From JANNSX01 sp046348995 (GTDB taxonomy: Bacteria; Pseudomonadota; Alphaproteobacteria; Rhizobiales; Hyphomicrobiaceae), in NCBI GenBank assembly GCA_046348995.1, contig JAXMDB010000002.1, positions 62,001-126,000 of the forward strand: a DNA stretch of 64,000 nucleotides, in the 5' to 3' direction. Positions 8,655 through 16,919 of the stretch are shown here, one piece after another (position 1 is the stretch's first letter; each line of letters begins with the position of its first letter). Made by a program: the position numbers and the translations under genes. The notes under the pieces are model-generated. The model saw only the letters and a list, made by a program, of their open reading frames with translations. It was not told where the DNA came from and did no database searches.

Positions 8655-9544
8655 GCATCGAAGTTCAGCCCCTCGCGAGCAGGCCGACGCCGCCGCAGAA
8701 GAAGACCCGGCTCGGCATGGTGCTGCGCGAGCTCAGGAAAGCGCCGATCACGGCCTGGTTCGGGATGATCGTCATTCTCGGCTACGTCATCGTCGCGCTG
8801 TTTGCGCACGTGATCGCACCCTACGGCGAAAGCCAAGTGTTCGACCAGCCGTATGCGCCCTGGAGCGACGAGTTCAGGCTCGGCACCGATCAGCTCGGCC
8901 GTGATCTCATGACGCGACTGATCTACGGCGCGCGGAATACGCTCGGCATCGCCGTCATGACGACGCTCCTGTCGTTCGCAGTCGGTGGCGGTCTGGGCAT
9001 CCTGGCTGCCGTGCGCGGTGGCTGGATCGACCAGCTCATCGGCCGTGTCGTCGACGTGCTGATGGCGATCCCCTATCTGGTGTTCGCCCTGATGCTGTTG
9101 TCGATCTTCGGCTCTACTATTCTGAACATCATCATCATCATCGCGCTGCTCGATTGCACACGCGTGTTCCGTCTCGCCCGCGCCGTCGCCATGAACGTCG
9201 CGGTGATGGATTACGTCGAGGCCGCCAAGCTGCGCGGCGAGGGACTCGGCTGGATCATGCGGCGTGAAATTCTACCCAACGTCATGCCGCCGCTGGTCGC
9301 CGAGTTCGGGCTGCGTTTCTGCTTCGTGTTCCTCACGATCTCGGCGCTATCGTTTCTGGGCGTCGGCATTCAACCGCCGACCGCCGACTGGGGCTCGATG
9401 GTGCGCGAGAATTCGACGCTCATCACCTACGGCAACATCACGCCGTTGCTGCCGGCGGGTGCCATCGCGCTTCTGACGGTGGCCGTCAACTTCGTGGTCG
9501 ATTGGTTCCTGCACAAGACGAGCGGGCTGCGCGATGAGCACTGA
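8651..9544 (+). CDS. Peptide/nickel-type ABC transporter permease (DppC-like)
   Basis: This is the second permease of the importer, 297 residues. ATG 8651 overlaps the upstream stop by four bases. The frame is open further upstream, but that extension is a shadow of the first permease. It has the DppC N-terminal pattern (a cytoplasmic tail, a first helix GMIVILGYVIVALFAHVIAPY, then the FRLGTDQLGRDLMTRLIYGAR segment) and the coupling loop VEAAKLRGEGLGWIMRREIL. FLGVGIQPPTADWG is a family signature. The gene ends 11 bases inside the downstream ATPase gene. It would form a heterodimer with the preceding permease. Confidence 0.94.
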   Translation: MSIEVQPLASRPTPPQKKTRLGMVLRELRKAPITAWFGMIVILGYVIVALFAHVIAPYGESQVFDQPYAPWSDEFRLGTDQLGRDLMTRLIYGARNTLGIAVMTTLLSFAVGGGLGILAAVRGGWIDQLIGRVVDVLMAIPYLVFALMLLSIFGSTILNIIIIIALLDCTRVFRLARAVAMNVAVMDYVEAAKLRGEGLGWIMRREILPNVMPPLVAEFGLRFCFVFLTISALSFLGVGIQPPTADWGSMVRENSTLITYGNITPLLPAGAIALLTVAVNFVVDWFLHKTSGLRDEH

Positions 9545-11171
9545 CAAGGGCGCGGCTCCGCTTCTCCTCGACATCCGCGGCCTGCGGATCGAGGGCCAGA
9601 GCGACGAGGTCTGGAACGAGATCGTCAAGGGCGTCGACCTGAAGCTGGCCCGCGGTCATGTCATGGGCCTGATCGGCGAGTCGGGGGCCGGCAAATCGAC
9701 CATCGGACTCGCCGCGATGGGCTTTGCCCGTCCCGGCTGCCGCATCACCGGCGGTCAGATCTTCTTCGACGGCATCGATCTAAGGACGCTGACGGAGGAG
9801 GAGCAACGGCACGTGCGCGGCCGGCGCGTCGCCTACGTTGCGCAATCGGCGGCCGCGGCGTTCAATCCGGCGCACCGGCTGATCGATCAGGTCATCGAAA
9901 GCCCGCTGACTCACGGCATCATGAGCAAGGCGGATGCGGTCAAACGCGCCATCCTGCTCTTCAAGAAGCTCGGTCTGCCGAACCCTGAAACCATCGGCAA
10001 TCGCTATCCGCATCAGGTGTCGGGCGGCCAGCTCCAGCGCGTCATGACGGCGATGGCGCTGGTGCCGAAGCCCGACCTCGTCGTTTTCGACGAGCCGACC
10101 ACCGCTCTCGACGTGACGACCCAGATCGACGTGCTCGCCGCCATCAAGGACGCCATCCGGGACGAGGGCGCTGCCGCGCTCTACATCACCCACGATCTTG
10201 CCGTCGTCGCCCAGGTCTCGGACGAGATCATGGTGCTGAGGCACGGCAAGATGGTCGAGATCGGCACGGCCGACGAGGTGATCAACCGGCCGAAAGAGGA
10301 CTACACGAAACGGCTCGTGGCGATCCGCCAGATCCGCAAGAACGGTACGGCGTTGCCGCACGCGCCGCTGCTCTCCGTCGACAAGGTGACGGCGGCGTAT
10401 GGCAACAAGCTCATCGTCTTGAATGACGTGTCCGTCCACCTGCCGCCGGGCCAGACGCTCGCGGTCGTCGGCGAATCCGGCTCCGGCAAGTCGACGATGG
10501 CCCGCGTCATCACCGGCCTGTTGCCGCCGAAATCCGGCTCGATCGTTTTCGATGGCAAGAAGCTGCCGCCGCGCCTCGCCGATCGCTCGAAGGAGCAGCT
10601 CCGCATCCTGCAGATGATCTACCAGTCCCCGGACGTCGCGGTTAATCCGCGCCACCGCGTCCGCGAGATCATCGGCCGTCCGCTCGAGTTCTACTTCGGT
10701 CTTTCGGGCGCCGAGAAGGAGGCCCGCATCGTCGAGCTGCTCGATCAGATCGAGCTCGGCGAGCAGTACATCGAGCGCTATCCGGGGGAGTTGTCGGGCG
10801 GCCAGAAGCAGCGGGTCTGCATCGCCCGCGCGCTCGCCGCCGAGCCGCGTCTCATCATCTGCGACGAGCCGACCTCGGCGCTCGACCCGCTGGTTGCCGA
10901 CGGCATCCTGAAGCTGCTCTTGAAGCTGCAGGCCGAGACCAAGGTTTCCTATCTCTTCATCACCCACGACATCGCCACCGTGCGCGCCATCGCCGACATG
11001 GTCTGCGTGCTCTACAAGGGCAAGGTCGTTCGCTTCGGGCCGAAGCAGGAGGTTCTGTCGCCGCCGTTCGACGACTACACGGATCTGCTGCTCAAATCCG
11101 TTCCGGAGATGCAGATCGGCTGGCTCGAGAGCGTCTTGAAGACCCGGCGGATGGCGAGCGCCGGGAACTAA
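9534..11171 (+). CDS. ABC transporter double ATPase (DppD-DppF fusion type)
   Basis: This 545-residue protein has two complete ATP-binding cassettes. The first has Walker A GESGAGKST near residue 47, signature VSGGQLQRV and Walker B LVVFDEP. The second has Walker A GESGSGKST near residue 312, signature LSGGQKQRV and LIICDEP. Such fused ATPases replace the separate DppD and DppF subunits and energise import through the two permeases encoded just upstream. The start overlaps the previous gene by 11 bp. Both cassettes look catalytically intact, each with a switch histidine (ITHD). The transported substrate is unknown, but the flanking enzymes point to an amine or a modified amino acid. Confidence 0.95.
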   Translation: MSTDKGAAPLLLDIRGLRIEGQSDEVWNEIVKGVDLKLARGHVMGLIGESGAGKSTIGLAAMGFARPGCRITGGQIFFDGIDLRTLTEEEQRHVRGRRVAYVAQSAAAAFNPAHRLIDQVIESPLTHGIMSKADAVKRAILLFKKLGLPNPETIGNRYPHQVSGGQLQRVMTAMALVPKPDLVVFDEPTTALDVTTQIDVLAAIKDAIRDEGAAALYITHDLAVVAQVSDEIMVLRHGKMVEIGTADEVINRPKEDYTKRLVAIRQIRKNGTALPHAPLLSVDKVTAAYGNKLIVLNDVSVHLPPGQTLAVVGESGSGKSTMARVITGLLPPKSGSIVFDGKKLPPRLADRSKEQLRILQMIYQSPDVAVNPRHRVREIIGRPLEFYFGLSGAEKEARIVELLDQIELGEQYIERYPGELSGGQKQRVCIARALAAEPRLIICDEPTSALDPLVADGILKLLLKLQAETKVSYLFITHDIATVRAIADMVCVLYKGKVVRFGPKQEVLSPPFDDYTDLLLKSVPEMQIGWLESVLKTRRMASAGN

Positions 11172-11296
11172 GGCGCGGGTGGGATTGCCCTGGTCGCGGC
11201 AGCTTTGCGCCGGGGAGGCTTGATCGAACGGACTGGTTCAGCCAGCATTCCGGACGAGTTGGGAGCGGCCGCACGGCCGAGCACGAGGAACAAGTG

Positions 11297-12262
11297 ATGG
11301 CCAAAGCGGCAAAGAACGGCGGCAAGAACGGCAACGGCGCATCGGCGGCGGTGCCGCTCAGAGCCCGTGTCGAGGGCGGTGGCACGCCCTTGATGCAGGG
11401 CTGGGGCATGAAATCGGAGGCCGGCAAGCTCACCGATGTGCTGCTCGGACCGCCCGAGGGCTTCCGCTGGATGGGCGAGGAGAATGCGCAGTGGTCGGCG
11501 CTCGTGCGCGATACGCTCCGGCGCGGCTACAAGTTCGACAAGCAGCTCGCCATGCGCCAGCACCGCGAGATGGTCGAGGCCTACCATTCGGCCGGCGTCA
11601 CCACCCACTTCCTGCCGCTCGACGAGTTCAATCCCTATCAGGTCTACGCGCGCGACTCGTCCTTCATGACGCCCTACGGCGCCGTCATCTGCCAGATGGC
11701 GAACCCGCGCCGGCGCGGCGAGTACGCAGCCTGCATCCGCTTCTACCTGGAGAAGGGCATCCCGATCTACGACATGGTGTCGTCGGGCAACTTCGAGGGT
11801 GGCGATTTCAATCCCGTCGCCGAGAAGGCCGTGCTGCTCGCCTACACCGATCACCGCTCCGAGCACGTCGCGGCCCGCCAGATCGCCGGCTGGATGCAGG
11901 ACGAGGGCTGGGAGATCAAGTGGGCGCCGATCGACCAGTTCTACGTCCACATCGACCTGATGGTCTGCATGCTCAACGAGCATTGCGCCGCCGTTTGCCT
12001 CGACACGACCGAGGACGACATCGTCGATTGGTTGAAGAAGAAGAAGATCGAGATCATCCCCGCGACCTTCAAGGAGACGATGGCGCTCGGCTGCAACGTC
12101 GTCGCCCTCGGCAACGACCGCATTCTCTCGACGGCCGGTGCCAAGGACTTGAACAAGAAGATGCGGGCGGCGGGCTTCACCGTCTACGACCCCGAGATGA
12201 CCATGTTCACCTGGGCGGGTGGCGGCGTCCACTGCATGGCGCAGCCGCTGCGGCGGGAGTAG
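11297..12262 (+). CDS. Amidinohydrolase/amidinotransferase-family enzyme (dimethylargininase-like)
   Basis: This cytoplasmic enzyme of about 321 residues belongs to the guanidino-group-modifying (pentein) superfamily. Conserved points are YARDSSF (the Asp that binds the guanidinium), NFEGGDF, the catalytic His/Asp in YVHIDLMVC and the C-terminal nucleophile Cys in GGGVHCMAQP. Family members hydrolyse arginine or methylarginines, or transfer amidino groups. Which reaction occurs here is not decidable. ATG 11297 is preferred over the adjacent GTG 11294, because GAGGA at 11285-11289 is correctly spaced from it. The N-terminal 20 residues are Lys/Gly/Asn-rich and probably disordered. It follows the ABC ATPase by 125 bp in the same direction and likely acts on the imported compound or a product of it. 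Confidence 0.85.
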   Translation: MAKAAKNGGKNGNGASAAVPLRARVEGGGTPLMQGWGMKSEAGKLTDVLLGPPEGFRWMGEENAQWSALVRDTLRRGYKFDKQLAMRQHREMVEAYHSAGVTTHFLPLDEFNPYQVYARDSSFMTPYGAVICQMANPRRRGEYAACIRFYLEKGIPIYDMVSSGNFEGGDFNPVAEKAVLLAYTDHRSEHVAARQIAGWMQDEGWEIKWAPIDQFYVHIDLMVCMLNEHCAAVCLDTTEDDIVDWLKKKKIEIIPATFKETMALGCNVVALGNDRILSTAGAKDLNKKMRAAGFTVYDPEMTMFTWAGGGVHCMAQPLRRE

Positions 12263-12629
12263 GCGTCAGGCCGTCCCTGCCGTCGACGGCACCATTGTCC
12301 AACGATGAGCCGGCGGATCGGCGGCGGGCGTGTGATTCGATGATGGCAGCGCCGGAAATCGCGCCGGATCAGAACGGATTCGGACATCAGGACGCACCTG
12401 AATTGCTGCGTGCGAACCGTTCATGGCGCGCTCAGCCGGCACGCACCGATTGATATTGCTCAGCTTTGTCCGGCCTCCGGCCAAGCCGGCCGGGATGCGA
12501 TGAAATCGGGCGTCAGGTTGGCAATGAACGCCCTTGATCGCTAAACTAAGCGCTTAACGCTAACACGGCGTCACCGATTACATTTGCGTTGGGGTGTGAG
12601 AGTCTGAAGCCTGGAATCTGGAGAATACC
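12263..12629. other. Intergenic region, no gene seen
   Basis: No convincing open frame is present in these 367 bases on either strand. It contains a short palindrome TAAGCGCTTA at 12547-12556 and a ribosome-binding site (TGGAGA) just before the next gene. A GC-rich inverted stretch around 12471-12492 (CCGGCC repeated in both orientations) could act as a transcript end for the upstream operon, but there is no T-run. Confidence 0.5.
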
Positions 12630-12941
12630 ATGAACCGTAACGTCATCATCGCACTCGTCGCCGCCATTATCGCCGTCGCCGCCTACTACCTCCTGGCGAG
12701 CCCGACGCCCGCTCCTGTGCCGGCGGCCTCGACGACCACCACGACCGAGCCCGCGGCTTCCACGACCACGACCGCGCCTGCGGCGTCGACCACCACGACC
12801 ACGACGGAGCCTGCCGCCTCGACGACCACCACGACGACCGAGCCGGCTGCTTCGACGACGACGACCACGACCGAGCCCGCCGCATCGTCCACGACGACGA
12901 CCACGGGCACCGGCACGGGGACGACGACGACCTCGCCGTGA
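12630..12941 (+). CDS. Small membrane-anchored Thr/Ala/Pro-repeat protein
   Basis: This encodes 103 residues. An N-terminal hydrophobic helix (NVIIALVAAIIAVAAYYLLA) is followed by roughly seven imperfect repeats of Ala-Ala-Ser-Thr(4-6)-Glu-Pro that fill the rest of the protein. The helix may be an uncleaved signal anchor that leaves the Thr-rich tail in the periplasm. Such tails resemble mucin-like spacers and may be flexible or glycosylated; this is inference. A TGGAGA ribosome site lies 7 bases before the ATG. The repeats are also visible in the DNA (ACGACC/ACGACG runs), so length variation by slippage is likely. No enzymatic motif is present. Confidence 0.7.
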   Translation: MNRNVIIALVAAIIAVAAYYLLASPTPAPVPAASTTTTTEPAASTTTTAPAASTTTTTTEPAASTTTTTTEPAASTTTTTTEPAASSTTTTTGTGTGTTTTSP

Positions 12942-12945
12942 TGCT

Positions 12946-13887
12946 TTAGCCGCGCGGCGCGCCGAGACGCGCGCCTCGTGGCATCGCAAAACCGCGTATG
13001 AAGTCGGGGGCTGGCAGGGGATCCTTGCCGGCCCTCTGCAATTTGAGGAGGCGCACGGCGCCCTCACCACAGGCGATGGTCAGGCGATCGTCGAGCGCGA
13101 CACCGGGTACCCCCTGTCCTTCGGTGAGCTCCGCGGCCAGCACCTTGATCCGCTCCTTGCGCCCCGCTACCTCGATCTCGAACCACGCCCCCGGCCACGG
13201 CGTCATCGCCCTGATGCGGTTCAAGACCGTTGCCGCCGACTCCGACCAATCGATACGCGCTTCGGCCTTGTCGATCTTGGCGGCGTAGGTCACGCCCTCG
13301 ACAGACTGCGGCCGGCAGTCGAGCGTGCCGCGCTCGAGCGCGCCCAAGGCCCTGAGCATCAGATCGGCGCCACGGCGAGCGGCAAGATCGTGGAGCTCGC
13401 CGGCCGTCAGGCTGGGCGGGACCGCAAGTGGCTCGGCCATGCAGACGGGCCCCGTATCGAGCCCCTCGTCCATGCGCATCACCATGACCGCCGTGTCGCG
13501 GTCGCCCGCCATGATCGTCCGTTGGATCGGCGCTGCGCCCCGCCAGCGCGGCAGCTTGGAGGGATGCAAGTTGAGACAGCCGTAGCGCGGCGCGTCGAGG
13601 ATGGGTTTGGGCAACAGCAGGCCGTAGGCTACGACGACGGCGACATCGGCCTCGAGGCTGCGAAACCGCGCCTGCTCGTCCTCGCTCCTGAGACTTTTCG
13701 GGGTCGCAACGGGGAGCTTCGCCGACTCGGCGAAGGTATGAATTGCTGTCTTGCGCTCGGCTTGCCCGCGCCCGGCCGGACGCGGCGGTTGGCAATAGAC
13801 GGCTGCGACCTCGTGGCCCGCGCCGAGGATTTCGGCGAGCGTGGGCACCGCGAACTCGGGCGATCCCATGAAGACGACGCGCAGCAT
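12946..13887 (-). CDS. fmt: Methionyl-tRNA formyltransferase
   Basis: The enzyme transfers a formyl group from 10-formyltetrahydrofolate to initiator Met-tRNA in the cytoplasm. The 313-residue length is normal. Visible motifs are VVFMGSPEFAVPTL at the N terminus, the catalytic region LNLHPSKLPRWRGAAPIQ (Asn and His) and MDEGLDTGP, which supplies the catalytic Asp. The C-terminal tRNA-binding domain starts around residue 205. It lies three bases after def on the same strand, forming the common def-fmt pair that adds and removes the N-terminal formyl group. The usual downstream partner truA is not present. Confidence 0.96.
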   Translation of the reverse strand: MLRVVFMGSPEFAVPTLAEILGAGHEVAAVYCQPPRPAGRGQAERKTAIHTFAESAKLPVATPKSLRSEDEQARFRSLEADVAVVVAYGLLLPKPILDAPRYGCLNLHPSKLPRWRGAAPIQRTIMAGDRDTAVMVMRMDEGLDTGPVCMAEPLAVPPSLTAGELHDLAARRGADLMLRALGALERGTLDCRPQSVEGVTYAAKIDKAEARIDWSESAATVLNRIRAMTPWPGAWFEIEVAGRKERIKVLAAELTEGQGVPGVALDDRLTIACGEGAVRLLKLQRAGKDPLPAPDFIRGFAMPRGARLGAPRG

Positions 13888-13890
13888 CGG

Positions 13891-14418
13891 CTAAACCGCT
13901 GCTTCGGCGTCGCGCTTGGCCTTGATCATCTTCTTGACGATGCGGTCGCGCCTGAGTCGCGAGAGATAGTCGATGAAGAGCTTTCCGTTCAGGTGGTCGA
14001 TCTCGTGCTGGACGACGGTCGACATGATGCCCTCCGCCAACATCTCTTTGCGGGCGCCGGTCGCGTCCTGATAGACGACGCGCACGCACGCCGGCCGCTC
14101 GATCTCGGCGTAGACGTCCGGGATGGACAGGCAACCTTCCTCGTGGGCGCGGATGTCGTCGCCGACGATCTCGACGATCTCGGGATTGATCATGGCGATG
14201 GGGGAGGGCGTTTCCTCGCTGGGCTTCGCCGTATCGATGACGAGCAGGCGGCGCGGAACGGCCACCTGAACCGCCGCCAGGCCGATGCCCGGCGCGTCGT
14301 ACATCGTCTCGAGCATGTCGGCGATCAGCTTCTGAAGGCGCGCGTCGAAAACCTCGACCGGGGCGCTGACCTCGCGCAACAACGGGTCCGGAACCTTGAT
14401 GATCTCGAGCGTGCTCAT
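13891..14418 (-). CDS. def: Peptide deformylase
   Basis: This 175-residue metalloenzyme removes the formyl group from nascent proteins. All three family motifs are present: GIGLAAVQ (motif 1), EEGCLSIP with the metal-ligand Cys (motif 2) and QHEIDHLNG, whose HEIDH starts at residue 138 (motif 3). ATG 14418 (MSTLEIIKVPDPLLR) is chosen, because this is the conserved N terminus; the open frame upstream (to 14478) has no similarity. It is co-transcribed with fmt and divergent from rmuC, with 88 bp between the two starts. Confidence 0.97.
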   Translation of the reverse strand: MSTLEIIKVPDPLLREVSAPVEVFDARLQKLIADMLETMYDAPGIGLAAVQVAVPRRLLVIDTAKPSEETPSPIAMINPEIVEIVGDDIRAHEEGCLSIPDVYAEIERPACVRVVYQDATGARKEMLAEGIMSTVVQHEIDHLNGKLFIDYLSRLRRDRIVKKMIKAKRDAEAAV

Positions 14419-14506
14419 GCCGTTTAGGTAATGGCGCGGGCTTTGGGGGTCAACGCCCTTGAGGCGATGGGGACGCACTCCCGAATCGCGGTAAACAATC
14501 GATCCT

Positions 14507-15697
14507 ATGCAGTCGCTTCAAGAGACATTGGCGCCCTGGCTCGAGGCGCTTCGAGCCGATCCGTTGCCGGCGTTTCTGGCGCTGGCTGGTCTCGGACTTG
14601 TAGCCGTCCTGCTCGCTCTGGTGACCGCCTTGGTTCGGCGTGGGGCGGCCCGCCAGCTCAATGCCCGCATCGAGGCGGCGAACCGGCGGACCGAGACCAC
14701 GCTCTCCGAGCTCAAGGGGCGCTTGGCGGCCATGGGCGAGCTGACCCAGGCCCGCCAGGCCGAGCTGTCGGACCTCCTCGACCGCCGTCTCGACCATGTC
14801 AGCGAGCGCCTCGGCCAGGGCTTGAGCGAGACGAGCCTCAAGCTCGGCTCCTCGCTCGCCGAGGCCGAGGGGCGGACCTCGGAAAGCCTGACGCGGCTGT
14901 ACGAGCGGCTCGCCCGCATCGATGCCGCAGGCCGCAGCCTCGACGATCTCTCCAAGGAGGTCGTCTCGCTTCAGCAGGTGCTGGCCGACAAGCAGATGCG
15001 GGGCGCCTTCGGGCAGATGCGGATGGAGGCCATCCTCGAGGACGGACTTCCCCGCGGCGCCTTCGAGCTGCAGGCGACGCTCTCGAACGGCAAGCGGCCG
15101 GATGCGCTCATCCGGCTGCCGTCGGCCCCGGCGCCGCTGGCGGTCGATGCGAAATTTCCACTCGAGGGCTACGAGGCTCTGCGCGCGGCTCTGACGGCCG
15201 AGGCCCGCGCCGAAGCGCTCGCCCGCTTTCGCGACACGATCGCCAAGCACGTCGACGACATCGCAACCAAGTACCTGATCCCCGGCGAAACCCAGGACAT
15301 GGCGCTCATGTTCGTGCCGTCGGAGGCCGTTTACGCCGAGGTGCACGAGCGTCTCCCCGAGCTTGTGCAGCGCGCCTATCGCGCCCGCGTCGTCATCGTC
15401 TCGCCCAACATGCTGATGCTCGCCGTGCAGACCATGCAGGCCATCTTCAAGGATGTGCGGATGCGTGAGCAGGCCGGCCTCATCCAGCGCGAGGTCGGCC
15501 TGCTGATGGCGGACGTGACGCGTCTCACCGAGCGCGTACAGGATCTCGACAAGCACTTCACGCTGGCGGCCAAGGATGTCGAGAAGATCGTGACGAGCGC
15601 CGAGCGCATCGGCCAGCGGGCCCGCAAGATCGATGCCGTCGAGCTCGAGGATGCGGCCGAGGCGCAGCCGGCCGCACGCCTCGCGGCAGGCGAATAA
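14507..15697 (+). CDS. rmuC: DNA recombination protein RmuC family
   Basis: This encodes 396 residues. An N-terminal membrane helix (PAFLALAGLGLVAVLLALVTALV) is followed by a coiled-coil segment (about 45-155) and the RmuC nuclease-like domain (about 160-365), which includes MRGAFGQMRMEAILED, DAKFPLEGYEAL and TQDMALMFVPSEAVYAEV. The DAKFP element belongs to the PD-(D/E)XK-like core. RmuC limits recombination at inverted repeats; its exact reaction is not well established. It is divergent from def and convergent with the deacetylase gene, whose stop lies 3 bp away. Confidence 0.94.
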   Translation: MQSLQETLAPWLEALRADPLPAFLALAGLGLVAVLLALVTALVRRGAARQLNARIEAANRRTETTLSELKGRLAAMGELTQARQAELSDLLDRRLDHVSERLGQGLSETSLKLGSSLAEAEGRTSESLTRLYERLARIDAAGRSLDDLSKEVVSLQQVLADKQMRGAFGQMRMEAILEDGLPRGAFELQATLSNGKRPDALIRLPSAPAPLAVDAKFPLEGYEALRAALTAEARAEALARFRDTIAKHVDDIATKYLIPGETQDMALMFVPSEAVYAEVHERLPELVQRAYRARVVIVSPNMLMLAVQTMQAIFKDVRMREQAGLIQREVGLLMADVTRLTERVQDLDKHFTLAAKDVEKIVTSAERIGQRARKIDAVELEDAAEAQPAARLAAGE

Positions 15698-15700
15698 GCG

Positions 15701-16732
15701 TCAGATGCTGCGACGGAACGGACCGTTCTTGGCCTCGACCTTCGAGTGCTTTCCGCGCTTGCCCTTGCGCAGTTTATCGTCGCCAGCCGTCGAGCGCTGA
15801 CGGGCGGTGCGGCCTTTACCGACGTTCCGCGAGGCCTTGAGCACGACGGGCTTGGCCGCCTGCCGCCGCGCCGGCACGGCCGTGTTGGCGGCCACCTTCG
15901 TTTGCGCTTTCTCGATCACCTTTTCCGCGACCTCGGCCGAGAAGGCGGCATTCGGCTCGAACGGAGCCGCCGGCACGATGTGCACGATCCGATAGCCCTT
16001 CTCCTTCAGCGCCTGCAGCAGCGCCGGAAGAGCCTTGGCCGTGTTGGACTTCAAATCGTGCAGCAGGATGATCCCCTTGCCGCGCATCTCGAGCTGCTTG
16101 AGGGTCTGCGAAACGATCCGTTCGCCGGACACGTGCTGGCCGTGCGAGTCGGTCGAATCGATATCGATCGCGAACACAGCGACGTTGCGCTTCGACAATC
16201 GCTCGAGCTCGGCCTCCGGATGCGTCAGGTAGGGAAAGCGGAAGAACGGCGCCACATGTGGTCCGACGATCTCGGAGAGCGCGCTGAAGCCCTTCTCGAC
16301 CTCGACCGCGCGTCTGTCCACACCCAAGGCGCTGAGGTTGGCGTGGGCCCAGGTATGGCCGCCGAGAGTGTGCCCGCGCGAGACGAGCGACTTGAGCGTC
16401 TCCTGCTGGCTCAGCGCCAATCGGCCGACCGCGAAGAAGGTCGCCTTCGTGCAGAAGCGGTCGAGAGTGTCGAGGATCGCGCCCGTCGTCGGCGCGTACG
16501 GACCGTCGTCGAAGGTCAGGACGACTTCGCCCGGTGCAAGAAACGAGGTCCCCTCAGGCTGGAACTGGAGTCCGAACCGGGGGCCACCGGTCGTATCGAT
16601 CGATTGAAAGCGGGAGACGCCGAGCGCTTCGGGTAGGCTGCAATAGGCGTCGATGGGCCTCGCCGTTGCGGCGCCCGCCCCCAGACCTACGGCCACGAAC
16701 GCCGCCGTCAAAACCGCCGCCAACCGATACAT
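15701..16732 (-). CDS. Secreted polysaccharide deacetylase (NodB-homology, CE4)
   Basis: This encodes 343 residues. The start at ATG 16732 is preceded by a strong GGGGAG site and begins a signal peptide (YRLAAVLTAAFVAVGLGAGA); the longer upstream frame is rejected. The NodB domain covers about residues 70-255. It has the Asp-Asp motif in LTFDDGPY, the metal-binding HxxxH within HTLGGHTWAH, the RFPY motif and the LLHD segment near the end. Such enzymes remove N- or O-acetyl groups from chitin-like oligomers, peptidoglycan or exopolysaccharide in the periplasm. The last 90 residues are Lys/Arg/Ala-rich and probably disordered, perhaps for binding acidic polymers. The substrate is not predictable. 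Confidence 0.88.
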   Translation of the reverse strand: MYRLAAVLTAAFVAVGLGAGAATARPIDAYCSLPEALGVSRFQSIDTTGGPRFGLQFQPEGTSFLAPGEVVLTFDDGPYAPTTGAILDTLDRFCTKATFFAVGRLALSQQETLKSLVSRGHTLGGHTWAHANLSALGVDRRAVEVEKGFSALSEIVGPHVAPFFRFPYLTHPEAELERLSKRNVAVFAIDIDSTDSHGQHVSGERIVSQTLKQLEMRGKGIILLHDLKSNTAKALPALLQALKEKGYRIVHIVPAAPFEPNAAFSAEVAEKVIEKAQTKVAANTAVPARRQAAKPVVLKASRNVGKGRTARQRSTAGDDKLRKGKRGKHSKVEAKNGPFRRSI

Positions 16733-16795
16733 GCCCAAAACTCCCCACGCGCAGCTTACACCGTGAATGACGGTCTTGCAGCTGACAAGTCTTTG

Positions 16796-16857
16796 TGTGC
16801 ACAAGCGTAGGCGGACCTCGGGGCGTTGTGTCGCGAAGGGCTCAGGCCCTGTGCACA
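16796..16857. promoter_or_regulatory. Pair of TGTGCACA palindromes between deacetylase and mgtE genes
   Basis: The perfect 8-bp palindrome TGTGCACA occurs at 16796-16803 and again at 16850-16857, 54 bp centre to centre, in the divergent intergenic region. The flanks extend the similarity in inverted orientation (TTTG before the first copy, AAAG after the second). Paired sites at this spacing are typical of a repressor or activator that bridges two operators. The protein that binds is unknown. Confidence 0.4.
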
Positions 16858-16919
16858 AAGCCTCCCGGTCTCCCAAATCTCAGGCCGCATCGAGCAAATG
16901 CTCTCAAGGAGCCGAGCGC

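Noticed and set aside
12547..12556. TAAGCGCTTA palindrome as an operator
   Set aside because: A 10-bp palindrome alone is too short to claim without a second copy or a clear promoter next to it.
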